Shown here in pieces: positions 25,879 to 35,472 of a stretch of DNA of 64,000 nucleotides. Numbering within the stretch: the stretch's first letter is position 1; each line of letters opens with the position of its first letter. The DNA is from CAXWPM01 sp965206125 (GTDB taxonomy: Bacteria > Acidobacteriota > Terriglobia > 20CM-2-55-15). The notes beneath the pieces were generated by a model, which was given only the letters and a program-made list of their open reading frames with translations, was not told the origin of the DNA and did no database searches. Position numbers and translations under genes: made by a program. The stretch spans positions 124,001-188,000 of the forward strand of contig CBDBIN010000044.1 in the NCBI GenBank assembly GCA_965206125.1, in the 5' to 3' direction.

Positions 25879-26847
25879 CTAATTGGCCAGAACTCTCGCC
25901 AGATCGAGTAGCTTGAGGTCCAGTTCTTTCCGCTTTCCCGCCACGTCTTCGAGCGGCGTAGTCCGAACATCGCCGTCAATCATGCCGACCAGACAACCGA
26001 ATTCTTTCCTCGCGATCGCCGCGATGGCGCCGGCGCCCAGGCGGGTTGCCAGCAGCCGATCATACGCGGTTGGAGTACCACCGCGCTGGACGTGACCCAG
26101 GATCGTCGCCCGGATCTCAAACGCCAGCCCATCCTGTTTTCGGAAGTATGCGATCAGCGCCTCGGCGTTGCACCTGGAACCCTCGGCGACGACCGCGAGG
26201 GCGTGCTACTTGCCCCTGCGGTAGGCCTCCTGGAACTCTTCGGCGATTGATTCGGGACTCGTTTCCCGTTCCGGTATGACGACCGCTTCGGCGCCGCCGG
26301 CGATTCCCGCCATGAGCGCGAGATAGCCGCAGTCGCGGCCCATGACTTCAACGACTAAAGCCCGCTCGTGAGAGGAAGCCGTCACCTTCAGCCGGTCGAT
26401 CGACTCCAGCGCGATGTTCAGGGCGGTGTCGACGCCTATCGTCAGGTCCGAGCCGTACAGGTCGTTGTCGATAGTCGAGGCGATCCCGACGACCGGGTAA
26501 CCGGCCTCCGACAGTGCAAAGGAACCCTGCTGCGACCCGTTCCCGCCGATGACGATCAGTGCATCGATTCCGGCCCGGGAGAGCTGCCTGAGAGCCTCGG
26601 TTCTTCCGACCTCCGTCGTGAACTCTACGCAGCGCGCCGTGCCGAGGAACGTACCGCCCTGCTGGATGATGCCGCTGACTTCTCGGCTGCCCAGTTCATC
26701 CAACGCACCGGAGATCAATCCGTTGAACCCCCGCCGGACACCCGAGATTTCGTAGCCGGCTTCGATGCCGGCTCGCACGACGGTGCGGATTGCCGCGTTC
26801 ATGCCCGGTGCGTCACCGCCGCTGGTCAGGACTGCGATCTTCTTCAT
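25879..26847 (-). pseudogene. pfkA: 6-phosphofructokinase with an in-frame amber codon
   Basis: The full reading frame is 322 codons, the normal PfkA length, and is intact except for TAG at 26206-26208 (codon 214), between AYRRGK and HALAVVAEGS. Motifs: TSGGDAPGMN (ATP binding), ASTIDNDLYGSD (catalytic Asp) and MGRDCGYLALMAG (sugar phosphate binding). GGNGS stands where ATP-dependent enzymes usually have GGDGS, losing the Mg-binding Asp. The part after the stop is well conserved (ILGHVQRGGTPTAYDRLLATRLG), so the stop is recent, a sequencing error, or read through. A truncated product would lack the C-terminal substrate site. Confidence 0.8.
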
Positions 26848-26870
26848 GAACGAAAGTCTAGCAGTAACCC

Positions 26871-27022
26871 GGGGACGGAGGTACAGCTCCGTCCTCAGTA
26901 CCGCATACTCTTGTTCCACTGACGTTTACTGGTACAATTCAGGACTACGAGAGCAGGTAAACGGTACTGACCGTCGGAGTAAGAGTAAGCGGTACCGAGG
27001 ACGGAGCTGTACCTCCGTCCCC
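26871..27022. repeat. 152-bp inverted-repeat element
   Basis: 26-bp perfect arms start GGGGACGGAGGTACAGCTCC at 26871 and end at 27022. The imperfect pairing continues inward (GTACCGCATACTCTT against AAGAGTAAGCGGTACC). Each arm is itself partly palindromic (GACGGAGGTAC/AGCTCCGTC). It lies between divergent pfkA and the bacilliredoxin gene, where it could affect both promoters. MITE-like by structure; no coding capacity. Confidence 0.7.
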
Positions 27023-27045
27023 TTATCATAGAGGAGAGTGAAACT

Positions 27046-27495
27046 GTGGATTTTGAATTCAAACCGTCGCGGTACCCCGAAGAGCTAATCAAGCCCATGC
27101 GGGAAGAGTTGACAGACCTCGGTATCCGGGAAGCGCGGAAGCCCGAGGAAGTCGATGCGGCCGTGCTCGAGGCGAAGGGCACGACGTTGGTCGTCGTCAA
27201 TTCGGTTTGTGGGTGTGCAGCCGGAAAGGCTCGGCCCGGACTGGCCATGGCGCTCGCACAGGGTGTCCAACCAGACAACATGATCAGCGTGTTCGCCGGA
27301 GCCGACATCGAAGCAACCCAGAGAGCGCGTGAGCTCTTCAAGGGCTACTCGCCGTCATCGCCGTCGATCGCGCTCATGCAGGATGGCGAGATTGCCTACA
27401 TGTTGGAACGCCACGAGATCGAAGGCCGGGAGGCCCCCCAAATCGCGAGTGTCCTCAGGGAAGCCTTCGACCGCATCTGTACACCGGTGCAGTAG
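27046..27495 (+). CDS. Bacilliredoxin, BrxA/BrxB family
   Basis: 149 residues. The active site is NSVCGCAAGKARPG, the Cys-Gly-Cys motif of the YphP/YqiW family, which remove bacillithiol or similar adducts from proteins. The rest (PEELIKPMREELTDLGIREA, VFAGADIEAT, EGREAPQIASVLREAFD) fits over the whole length. GTG start with GAGGAG 9 bases upstream. Intact last backbone gene before the mobile island. Confidence 0.9.
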   Translation: MDFEFKPSRYPEELIKPMREELTDLGIREARKPEEVDAAVLEAKGTTLVVVNSVCGCAAGKARPGLAMALAQGVQPDNMISVFAGADIEATQRARELFKGYSPSSPSIALMQDGEIAYMLERHEIEGREAPQIASVLREAFDRICTPVQ

Positions 27496-27500
27496 CAACG

Positions 27501-28327
27501 GGTTCTGGTGCAGATAGGATTGTCGGAGTGATAAACCAGGAGCGCACTGTCGCGACGTGGACTATCCGGCCATGACGTAGCGCCAGAGCACTGCGGGATT
27601 CGACCGCAATGTGATCGGAATTGCGAACTGGTCTTTCTGAATCTTCTGTGCCAGCTCGATCCCGATGATCACGCGCCGCGCATTGTAGAATGTCTTGAAT
27701 CCCAACATCGGCCGCAATCGCCCCTTCACCCGGCGGTGGTCCTGCTCCACCACGTTGTTCAGGTATTGGCAGCAACGAATCTTCACTGCGTTCTGGCCCC
27801 GGAAGTTGAACTCACCGTTCATTCCCATGCGCCGCAGGGCGCTATGGCTCGGCTGGTGGCCATCCAAGGTGATACTGTGCGGCTCCGGATGATGCTTCAG
27901 TGCCTTGCGAAAGAATGCCTTCGCCGCCGCAATGCCGCGTGTTCGACTCAGATAGAACTCCACGGTGTTGCCTTGTCCGTCCACGGCGCGGTACAGATAC
28001 ATCCACTGGCCTCGAACCTTGATGAACGTCTCATCGACCCGCCAGCTTCCACCCACTGGCCGCTCGAACCGGTGCCATCGCTTTTCGCACGTTTCGGCAT
28101 AGCGAACCACCCAACGCAAGATTGTGGTGTGCGAAATCGACAAGCCCCGCTCACCAAGAATCACGACCAAATCCCGGTAGCTGAGTTTGAAGCGAAAATA
28201 CCAGCGAAGGCAGAGGAGAATGATGTCGTCTTCGAACCAACGTCCGGCAAATAGAGGATTCCGTTTCGTTTTGCGATGCGCCATATCCCATTATCGCCAA
28301 TTCCCTTGGGCTGTCTGCACCAGAACC
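27501..28327 (-). mobile_element. IS6-family insertion sequence, complete copy
   Basis: 827 bp with terminal inverted repeats GGTTCTGGTGCAGATAG (27501) and its complement with one mismatch ending at 28327. It carries one transposase nearly identical to the copy at 52928. The flanks show no 8-bp duplication, and on the right it cuts an IS256-type transposase gene, consistent with the replicative adjacent deletions typical of IS6. Confidence 0.9.
27562..28284 (-). CDS. IS6-family transposase
   Basis: 240 residues, intact. DDE positions: SWRVDETFIKVRG (D), SITLDGHQPSHSALRRMGMN (D) and LNNVVEQDHRRVKGR (E). It differs from the copy at 52928 at only a few residues (for example KTKRN against KAQRN). 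It drives replicative transposition and cointegrate formation. Confidence 0.95.
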   Translation of the reverse strand: MAHRKTKRNPLFAGRWFEDDIILLCLRWYFRFKLSYRDLVVILGERGLSISHTTILRWVVRYAETCEKRWHRFERPVGGSWRVDETFIKVRGQWMYLYRAVDGQGNTVEFYLSRTRGIAAAKAFFRKALKHHPEPHSITLDGHQPSHSALRRMGMNGEFNFRGQNAVKIRCCQYLNNVVEQDHRRVKGRLRPMLGFKTFYNARRVIIGIELAQKIQKDQFAIPITLRSNPAVLWRYVMAG

Positions 28328-29278
28328 GCCGCGTCGGGATGGTGCGGTCGCAGCCAGTCGGCCTGTTTCCGCAGTTTGGCGACGCCTTCTTTCCACGGTA
28401 ACCGGAATGCCGCCTTCATGACCGAACGAACTTGGTTCGCCAGGTCCTCGGGGAGTTTGGCCGTGACGTTCCGGATTTTGTGGTTCCGGCAGCTCTGGAC
28501 CGGATGGGATTTCCCTAAGACCCTGTCGATCGCGCTGCGCAACGCCTTCGAGCCGTCGATGACGAATAAGTAGCGCCGGCTCGGATCGATGCCACGATCG
28601 ACCAGATCCTCCAACGATGCCGTGGTGGTGGCACCGTTCTCGCTGGCGCCATCCTTGATTCTCAGGACGACCTTTCGCCCTCAATGTCCACGCCCACGGC
28701 GCAGAGAACGTGATGTTCGCCGAAGATCACCCCGTCCAGATAGATCACGAGAAACTCCCGGTCGTCGAATCGTCGTTCGGTCAGCCGTTTCAACTCCCGG
28801 CCACTCTGTTCGACGAAGTTCCGACTCACCGACGATTTGCTGACCCCGATCGTGTGTGCCATCTCTGGAATGACTCGCTCGTAGTTCCGCGTCGACACGT
28901 TGGCCATCAGGATCTCCAGCACACGGTCTCCCAGCTTCCCATTGGCGTTGATCGCTTCATAGGCCGGGACCTGGACTTCGCCTCCCTTCCCCGGCCCCTT
29001 CTCCCGCAACCGCGGCTTGCGCACCCGTAGCTTGCGATCCGACAATCGCACGCTCCCAGCTTGGCTTCCATACCAGCGGATCGATTCTTTTTTCCGGCCC
29101 CGTTGCTTCTCGCCAGCCACGCCCCGCGCCGACAACCCCAACACGGCCTCGATGCTGGCTCGCCCCAACACGTCGATCAGCTCGACCATTGCATTGGCAG
29201 CATGATCTGTCCGTTCTCTGTCAGATACTCCCGCAGCAACTGGCTGTTGCTGCGGTCCACGATTCGGTATGCTTTCAT
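28328..29278 (-). pseudogene. IS256-family transposase, frameshifted and truncated
   Basis: Starts at ATG 29278 (KAYRIVDRSNSQLLREYLTE), shifts frame near 29215, continues as GRKKESIRWYGSQAGSVRLS ... EFLVIYLDGVIFGEHHVLC, shifts again near 28650, and continues as RRYLFVIDGSKALRSAI, CRNHKIRNVTAKLP to the IS6 boundary, where the C-terminal catalytic part is lost. At least two frameshifts and one truncation make it inactive. Confidence 0.8.
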
Positions 29279-29338
29279 TGGCGGTTCTTCCTTTCTTCTT
29301 TGCTTTGCACAACCCGATTCTACGGAGTCGGGCGGATG

Positions 29339-29690
29339 AACCGCCATCTAACCTTCAAGGGGCAGCCTCCCCAGAGTTCGTCCGGATGCTTCGACTGGAG
29401 GTTTCGATCGACCAGATCCGGCCCCGGAAAAGCGGAACAGAGGACCACCGGGGCAGCGGCGGGCATCGCGATCCCGAACCGTCGTCCGAGCCCGTTTGCG
29501 GCGGCTGGCACCCTCCAGACCGGCTGCTTTTAACAGGCGCGCCACCCGCTTCCGTCCCACGTGGTGTCCTGCATCGATCGGTTCAGTTCGATTATCTGCC
29601 GGCGAAACTCCGGCGGATATGCGTGGTGTGTCTTCCCGATTGTGGACTCCCTTCTCCCAAAGGATTATGTGTCCACCAGAACCGGTCAAT
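29339..29690 (-). pseudogene. IS3-family remnant (OrfA start joined to OrfB piece)
   Basis: Minus-strand translation gives an OrfA-like start (YPPEFRRQIIELNRS) followed in another frame by OrfB-like HVGRKRVARLLKAAGLEGAS and PDLVDRNLQSKHPDE. The end TGAACCGCCATCTAACCTTC at 29338 has an inverted match at 34678-34699, suggesting it is an IS3-type terminus. Most of the element is deleted. Confidence 0.65.
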
Positions 29691-29996
29691 TCCACTTGTT
29701 CTTTGAAAGCTCCCTGTTTGCTCCAGTCCGACAGGCGCCTGAACTTACGGCACTCTGGCCTTGATATTCTCCTAGCGCGTCCGCGACATATTTCAATGAC
29801 AACGCACTGCGCTTTGGGATTAATAGGTACCAACAAGAAAAAAGTGTGGTTCCTGCGGCCGCGACTTAGCCTCGCCGTATCAGCAACTTTCCAGCCGCAA
29901 GTTTGGATGTGTGTGAGCTCGATCCTGTGAAGTAACCGAAGCTTCTTGGGACCATCAACGAACAGGTCTTTTAGACCGGATCCCGTGGGGGTGCAT
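29691..29996. other. Non-coding stretch before the DsbA-like gene
   Basis: About 300 bases without a convincing gene, repeat or RNA. The promoter of the DsbA-like gene probably lies here; no clear -35/-10 pair stands out. Confidence 0.4.
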
Positions 29997-30695
29997 ATGA
30001 ATGCGAATCGCATCGTCGGGGTGCTACTGGCACTAACGATTGTGTTACAGGTAGCTACGCTATACAGGCACCATAGACCATCCGCCGCCCGATCAGTGGA
30101 GCCAATCGTCCGCGATGCGCCTGAAGGCCAAGTGTTGGAGTTGGGTGGTCTGCCGATCAGAGGCAGCAGTGAGGCGGATGTTGTGGTGGTCGAGTTTTCT
30201 GATTACGAGTGTCCTTTCTGCGCGCGCCATGCGATGGGCGTAGGGAATGAAATAGTAGAAGGGTTCGTGTCCACTGGAACTATACGGTATGCATTCGTCA
30301 ATAATCCTCTGCCAATACATCCGAACGCAATGATGCTGGCAGCCGCAGCGATCTGCGCTGGCGACCAAGGATACTATTGGGAGGCTCACGATGGCCTCTT
30401 TCGTGTCCAACCCAAGACACAAACCGCCGTCCTTTCGCTCGTAGTAGAATTAGGTATCAAGCTTGAGCGGTTCCAGCAGTGCCTGAGCCAGAGTTCTGAT
30501 CCCGCCGAGCGAATTGCCACCGATATGCAATTAGCACAGGAACTTCAGTTGACGGGTACTCCCAGCTTTGCCATCGGGCTTGCGGATTCACAGGGTCGAC
30601 TCCACATACTGAAGTTAATCCGAGGGGCGCAGCCGTTGTCGGTCTTCGAATCCGCAATTGGTGATGCGCTTGACGCGAGGAGCACTGGACTGTGA
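29997..30695 (+). CDS. DsbA-like thioredoxin-fold protein
   Basis: 232 residues. An N-terminal membrane anchor or signal (IVGVLLALTIVLQVATLY, ~5-22), then a thioredoxin fold with active site SDYECPFCARHAMG and the cis-Pro region LTGTPSFAIG. It is of the periplasmic disulfide oxidoreductase/isomerase type (DsbA/DsbG-like, 'thioredoxin_4'). It is intact though surrounded by IS elements. Its 3' end lies 5 bases from the next IS. Start ATG 29997; the ribosome site is weak. Confidence 0.85.
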   Translation: MNANRIVGVLLALTIVLQVATLYRHHRPSAARSVEPIVRDAPEGQVLELGGLPIRGSSEADVVVVEFSDYECPFCARHAMGVGNEIVEGFVSTGTIRYAFVNNPLPIHPNAMMLAAAAICAGDQGYYWEAHDGLFRVQPKTQTAVLSLVVELGIKLERFQQCLSQSSDPAERIATDMQLAQELQLTGTPSFAIGLADSQGRLHILKLIRGAQPLSVFESAIGDALDARSTGL

Positions 30696-32121
30696 GCCGT
30701 AGCAGCCCGTGGCGGAAGTGGGATTCTCGGACACAGTAGTAACGGCCGATCGGCTCGCGCCGGGGACCGGGATTCCGAGTTGAACGAGTTGACCATGCGT
30801 TTGAAGCACAGTCTGGCTGCAGAAAAGCACGATTTGAGCCGCAAAGTAGGTCGCACACCGGTCCTGCAGGCCCCGCGGCGCCCTGCCCGAACTTCTGGCG
30901 GAGGATCAACCGCAGGTTCAAGGCCGCGTAGTGAACCAGGAACCGTTTCAGGATGTTTTCCCGTCCGCGGAGGTGAACTCGTCGCATACCGCCGGTTTCC
31001 AGACCGTGAGCAAAGGGACGTTCCAGCATCATGCCGCGGCTTCGGAGCAGTTGCTTGCCACGCTCGCCTCGAATGCGACGGCGATTGGCATAGACGGTCT
31101 GTTGTTCGTCGGACTTGTTCTTGCATCGGCGCCGGCCCCGATCCGGTTCCGAGATGTAGGTGCGTATCTCCAACTCGCGAAGATCGATGATCGTCTCGTT
31201 GCTGTGATATCCCTTGTCAGCGACCACTTCGGAAAGCCAATCGTTGCGAATCTGCGTTTCGGTTCTCGGGTTGCTGGCCAGCTTCTCCATGTTCTCGGCC
31301 GTGCGGATCAACGTCTCTTTGATTGTTGTCGTGTCCCCGGTCGCAGCACCCTGAACTGTTACACCCAGCACGGCGCCGGTCTTCATATCCACGGCGTGTT
31401 CCAGCTTGTGAGCCAAATGCGTCCGGCCGTCTTTCATCTTGGTGATCTGCGCGTCCGGGTCGTCCGGATGTACCCAATCGTCGTTGGATCCCTTCTTCGG
31501 CCGTTTCCGGTCCAGCCGCCCCAGCTCGGCTCGTGTCGGCGTTTGAATGCCCGACGCCGGCGCCAACTCCGTCAGAAACTCGTTGTAACTGTTCCCGGTG
31601 TCGCGCCTCACGATCGACCGCATGGCCGCGTTTGCTTCCAGCGTTGTCGCGTCCATGCCGAGGGTCTTCCCGTCGATCGGCCCCTGTCCGGCCAGCCTCT
31701 CCAGCCTCCGGTTGAATACCCGCGCATGGGTTTCCAGATCGATCAGCCGGCGCGTCCGCGATACGCTCGAATGGTCCGGGAGACTATCGCCGGGCCCCAC
31801 ACCCAGAAACTCCCGCAAGCTCAGCGAGTCCGCACAGCGCCAGGCGATGCCGCGCTCCGAATCGATCCCTTCGAAATAGCCGACCAGCAACATCCGAAAG
31901 TACACGCCCGGCACGACTCCGGGCCGACCCATCACCGGGGCATAGAACTTCGCGCAGGCTCCTTCAACAAACCGGTCAAATCCGTCTTCTTCCAGAATCC
32001 GGTTGACCCGTTCATAGAACACATGTCCTTTGGTCCGCGGCAATTCCTGGGTCGCCACCCACAGCGATTCCTGGCGTTGCCTTTTCCGTCCCATGCCCAT
32101 AGCGCGTCCTCCTTCGCTCAT
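30457..32121 (-). CDS. IS1182-like transposase with read-through C-terminus
   Basis: 554-residue frame. The recognisable part (~1-400) includes the DUF772-like segment VPGVYFRMLLVGYFEGIDS ... GVGPGDSLPDHSSVSRTRRL, GMDATTLEANAAMR and SEVVADKGYHSNETI (DDE residues). The last ~80 residues run past the element end at 30700 into the DsbA-like gene on the opposite strand, so the original C-terminus has probably been lost by a frameshift near 30860. Activity is doubtful. Confidence 0.7.
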   Translation of the reverse strand: MSEGGRAMGMGRKRQRQESLWVATQELPRTKGHVFYERVNRILEEDGFDRFVEGACAKFYAPVMGRPGVVPGVYFRMLLVGYFEGIDSERGIAWRCADSLSLREFLGVGPGDSLPDHSSVSRTRRLIDLETHARVFNRRLERLAGQGPIDGKTLGMDATTLEANAAMRSIVRRDTGNSYNEFLTELAPASGIQTPTRAELGRLDRKRPKKGSNDDWVHPDDPDAQITKMKDGRTHLAHKLEHAVDMKTGAVLGVTVQGAATGDTTTIKETLIRTAENMEKLASNPRTETQIRNDWLSEVVADKGYHSNETIIDLRELEIRTYISEPDRGRRRCKNKSDEQQTVYANRRRIRGERGKQLLRSRGMMLERPFAHGLETGGMRRVHLRGRENILKRFLVHYAALNLRLILRQKFGQGAAGPAGPVCDLLCGSNRAFLQPDCASNAWSTRSTRNPGPRREPIGRYYCVRESHFRHGLLRLTVQCSSRQAHHQLRIRRPTTAAPLGLTSVCGVDPVNPQARWQSWEYPSTEVPVLIAYRWQFARRDQNSGSGTAGTAQA

Positions 32122-32189
32122 CGTCTTCCCGATACGGTCGCATCGGGTCCGTTTGAATCTGTGAAGTGGACATTAACCACGGGCTGCTA
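30700..32189 (-). mobile_element. IS1182-like insertion sequence
   Basis: 1490 bp with 13-bp inverted repeats TAGCAGCCCGTGG (30700-30712) and its complement (32177-32189). It carries one long transposase frame on the minus strand. It sits immediately after the DsbA-like gene. Family assignment rests on transposase architecture (DUF772-type N-terminus plus DDE domain). Confidence 0.8.
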
Positions 32190-32382
32190 GCGTTGGACCG
32201 CTAGGGCACAACGGAGAGATCGGAGAAAACAACAGCGATGCGGCGACTGTTCACCGCCGTGGCTGCCTTCGCTTTTCTCCTCGGACAATAACGGATGCGA
32301 AGCAAACAAGTGTGTCGGGTCTTAAGCGTTCATCTACTGATTTTCCTACCCCAATCCCGGTTCAACCTTCATCAAAACGAGT

Positions 32383-32498
32383 CTAGGAGTCTGCGCGGCA
32401 GAACGATTTTGGGTCATTGTGACCACAGCATAGTGTGTGTGCGCAGCACTTAGCATCGACATGGAGTACCGAGTTTCTTCTGCCGCGCAGACTCCTAG
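32383..32498. repeat. 116-bp MITE with IS1182-type ends
   Basis: Perfect 21-bp inverted repeats beginning CTAGGAGTCTGCGCGGCAGA (32383) and ending at 32498. The sequence is of the kind I recall at IS1182-family termini, with CTAG at the outer edge. The ~74 internal bases code for nothing. No full-length IS with these exact ends is in the window. The bases from 32190 to 32382 between this and the previous IS hold nothing recognisable. Confidence 0.75.
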
Positions 32499-32607
32499 CC
32501 GGTATTTCTATCCCTGCGCGGACGTGCATCCCTCCCACGCAACTCCAACTTGTCGAATAGGACACAATCACCCGTTCCGACCCAAAACCGAGGAACGGTA
32601 GAAACGA

Positions 32608-33308
32608 ATGAGCAAGAGAGCACGGATTCAAATGACCGAGACACCATTGTCTCCTCAAGGACTGGAGAGCTTCGCAAGGATTGGCCTCACCCACCGCTAT
32701 CCGAGCGGAGTCGAGCTGTGCCACCAAGGGGAAACCGGTAGTCACGTCTTTCTGCTCCAGGAAGGACGCATCGCGATTACGGTTGTCGAGAGAAGCGGTC
32801 GGCAACATATCATCGCGCTGAGAGAGCCATGCTGGATCATCGGTGCATCCTCTGCAATCCTTGACGAGCCATTCCCCGTAACTGTCAAGACTTTATCACC
32901 CTGCAAAGTGCTGTCTATCCCTGCCCAAGCGTTCGCCAGCTCTCTTCAAGACGATGGAGCGCTTGCTTGGGAAGTCCATCGATTACACAGCCGGGAACTC
33001 TATGAGCAAACTCGAAACCTCGCAGGCCTCGCGCTGCTGAGTGCACGCCAGCGCCTTGAGGAGTTCATTTGGAACATGACCATAGGTTTCAACGAAAGTG
33101 GATGTCGATTGCAATTGCCCGTCAGATGCTAACATCTTGCCGAGCTGCTTTCGATGACACCGCAATACCTGAGTGGACTGTTCAAGGCGCTTGAAAAAGA
33201 CGGCATGGTCACTAGGTCGAAGGGGTGCTTGATTGTTCATCAGCCAAACCGGCTCTGGCGTCGTGACCAAGAAGCGCAAAGCGAGAGCTACCCTCAAAAG
33301 GTGTGTAA
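32608..33308 (+). pseudogene. Crp/Fnr-family regulator with a premature stop
   Basis: An effector domain with cyclic-nucleotide-binding fold (YPSGVELCHQGETGSHVFLL, ILDEPFPVTVKTLSPCKVL) and long helix (RELYEQTRNLAGLALLSARQ) is followed by an in-frame TAA at 33130, just before the helix-turn-helix (HLAELLSMTPQYLSGLFKAL). After the stop the frame stays open and ends inside the IS256 terminal repeat (TGTGTAAATAG supplies the last stop). The stopped product would lack DNA-binding ability, so this is probably a pseudogene. Confidence 0.75.
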
Positions 33309-34665
33309 ATAGCATAGGCGGTGATTATCCTTCCGGGTGAAATAAAAACCCGGGCGGAAGAGCCCGAAAGGAAGGAGTCACACCGCCATGAGCAAGAAGA
33401 ACATTGATCGAAGTGTGGAGTCAAGAGTCTGCTTTGAACAGCTGGAAGAGTGGGTGCGAGAGCAGATCCAGTTTTACGTACAGGAACTGTTGGAGGATGA
33501 AGTGACACAGCTGCTGGGACGAAGAAAGAATGAGCGTCGCCGAGAAGTGGACGCGCCCGGTGGCTATCGCAACGGCTACGGTAAGGAGCGGCGACTGACG
33601 CTGAGTTGCGGAACGATCAAGCTGCGGCGTCCCCGAGTGCGGGATCTGGAAGAGCGTTTTGAGAGCCGGGTCTTGCCGCTGTTTGCCAAGCGGACGCAAG
33701 AGGTACGAGACTTGATTCCAGAACTCTATTTGCATGGTCTGGCCGAGGGGGATTTCGATCTGGCCTTAAGAGGGCTTTTAGGGGAAGAAGCGCCGCTGTC
33801 CCCCAGCACCGTAGCCCGGTTGAAGGAGAAGTGGCAGGGAGAAATGGAGGCCTGGCAAAGCCGTCGGCTGGACGATCTGGAAGTGGTGTATCTGTGGGCA
33901 GACGGTGTGTACATCAAAGCAGGGCTGGAGAAGGAAAAGGCCGTGATCCTGGTAGTGATCGCCGCTTTAAGTGATGGCACTAAAGTGGTGGTGTCGGTCA
34001 GTAGTGGTTATCGAGAATCGACCCAGAGCTGGTCCGAAGTGCTGAGGGATCTCAAAGAGCGGGGGATGAACCCACCGAGACTGGTGATGGCTGACGGGCA
34101 TCTGGGGATCTGGGGAGCGTTGCGCAACGTTTTCCCAGAAGCCGACGAGCAGAGATGCTGGAATCATCGCATCGTCAACTTGCTGGCTAAGATCCCCAAG
34201 GGTCGGCACAAAGCGGCGTTGTTGGTGTTGCGGCAGATCCCTTATGCAGAAACACGGCAGGAAGCCGAGCAAGTCAAAGGACGATTCCAACATTGGTGTG
34301 GCAAGAGAGGACTGGAGGCAGCGGCTGATTTGATCGACCAGGACTGGGATCGGATGGTGACGTTTTACAACTATCCCAAACAGCAGTGGCAACATCTGCG
34401 GACTACCAATCCAGTGGAGTCTCCCTTCTCTGCTCTGCGACTGCGAACCGATGCCGCTCGAAGGTTCAAGAAAGTGGCCAACTCACGGGCTGTCATCTGG
34501 AAGATGCTGCTGGTCGCTGAGAAAAGATTTCGCCGTTTGAAGGCTCCGCACTTGATGAAGGATGTCTACCAAGGCGCCCAATATGTCAATGGAGTTCCAG
34601 TCAACCAAGTCACCGAGGAGAAAGCCGCCTGATGTCTATTTACACACTTATTGACGGAACCTCCC
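33286..34665 (+). mobile_element. IS256-family insertion sequence, complete
   Basis: Imperfect terminal repeats of about 26 bp: left ends in GTGTGTAAATAG (33300-33311) and right begins CTATTTACACAC (34639). It carries one intact transposase and interrupts the extreme 3' end of the Crp/Fnr pseudogene. Confidence 0.8.
33388..34632 (+). CDS. IS256-family transposase
   Basis: 414 residues, intact mutator-type transposase. DDE context: VVYLWADGVYIKAGLEKEKA (D), PRLVMADGHLGIWGALRNVF (D), and QHLRTTNPVESPFSALRLRT (E). HRIVNLLAKIPK is the family signature after the second Asp. Different subgroup from the broken copy at 28328. Confidence 0.95.
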   Translation: MSKKNIDRSVESRVCFEQLEEWVREQIQFYVQELLEDEVTQLLGRRKNERRREVDAPGGYRNGYGKERRLTLSCGTIKLRRPRVRDLEERFESRVLPLFAKRTQEVRDLIPELYLHGLAEGDFDLALRGLLGEEAPLSPSTVARLKEKWQGEMEAWQSRRLDDLEVVYLWADGVYIKAGLEKEKAVILVVIAALSDGTKVVVSVSSGYRESTQSWSEVLRDLKERGMNPPRLVMADGHLGIWGALRNVFPEADEQRCWNHRIVNLLAKIPKGRHKAALLVLRQIPYAETRQEAEQVKGRFQHWCGKRGLEAAADLIDQDWDRMVTFYNYPKQQWQHLRTTNPVESPFSALRLRTDAARRFKKVANSRAVIWKMLLVAEKRFRRLKAPHLMKDVYQGAQYVNGVPVNQVTEEKAA

Positions 34666-34979
34666 CCATTTCTAGTTGAAGGTTAGATGGCGGTTCATTG
34701 AATGAATCGCCGGGCCGGTGTGTAAGTGTGAATGGGCAGCGGGTGGTGCGGCCCATTCAAGCCGGTGTGGGAATCCGCGCGTTGTGTAGCGGATTTCCAT
34801 AGCTGCGGCACTTTCCACAGGCCCATGCCTCTGTGCGGCTTGCAAGGCGGAAGGTTCCGGCCGCGGCGCGGCCTGGGGCCGGAATCTTTGCGGAGCGGTG
34901 GTCCACTGAAGGTTATCCCTCATTCAGATCAGGCTCCTTTCCGACCCAGCGCGGGCGGTGAGTGTCAACAAGTTTGAGA
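34666..34979. other. Intergenic stretch with an IS3-type end
   Basis: TTGAAGGTTAGATGGCGGTT (34678-34697) is the inverted match of the IS3-remnant end at 29338. The remainder is GC-rich with short palindromes (GGCCGCGGCGCGGCC-like near 34858) and no gene. It leads to the group II intron. Confidence 0.5.
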
Positions 34980-35472
34980 GTGCGCCGTGAAAGGTGAGTC
35001 AACGCAGCCGGTGAAAGTCCGGTCCAAGGAGGTGTCGGTAGACCTTGGTAGCTACCCAGGCGGTGGCAAGGGCGACCAACCCATCGAAGCCCTGGGGACA
35101 GAGACCCGCCTTGGGCGGGTTTGCAAGCGTGCGGGCCGCAACGCGAGTGAAGCCTGAGCAGGCCTCGAAAGGTTGAATGCGAGCGCCGAGTCTCCTCTCA
35201 TTAGACGAAGGCCCATGAGGGTGGCCAGATGAACCGACAAGAGACGGTCGCCCTGCTCGCCGGGGTAGTGGGCGCAGCACGTACGCACGCGGGGACTCGC
35301 AACACGGGAAACCTGTTGTGCTGCCGGGGAGACCTGGCAACGGCTCCAACTGGGAGGCGGGCGCGACAGGCGTCGGAGGGGCTCATACTACCGATGAACC
35401 CGGGTAATGCCGGGGGAGGGAAGGAGCCCTAGTTCGGGGTGCGTTTGAACGAGTTGAGATGAGGAGATTGGC

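Noticed and set aside
30931..32190. 419-codon plus-strand frame opposite the IS1182-like transposase
   Set aside because: Shadow of the transposase gene; no domain.
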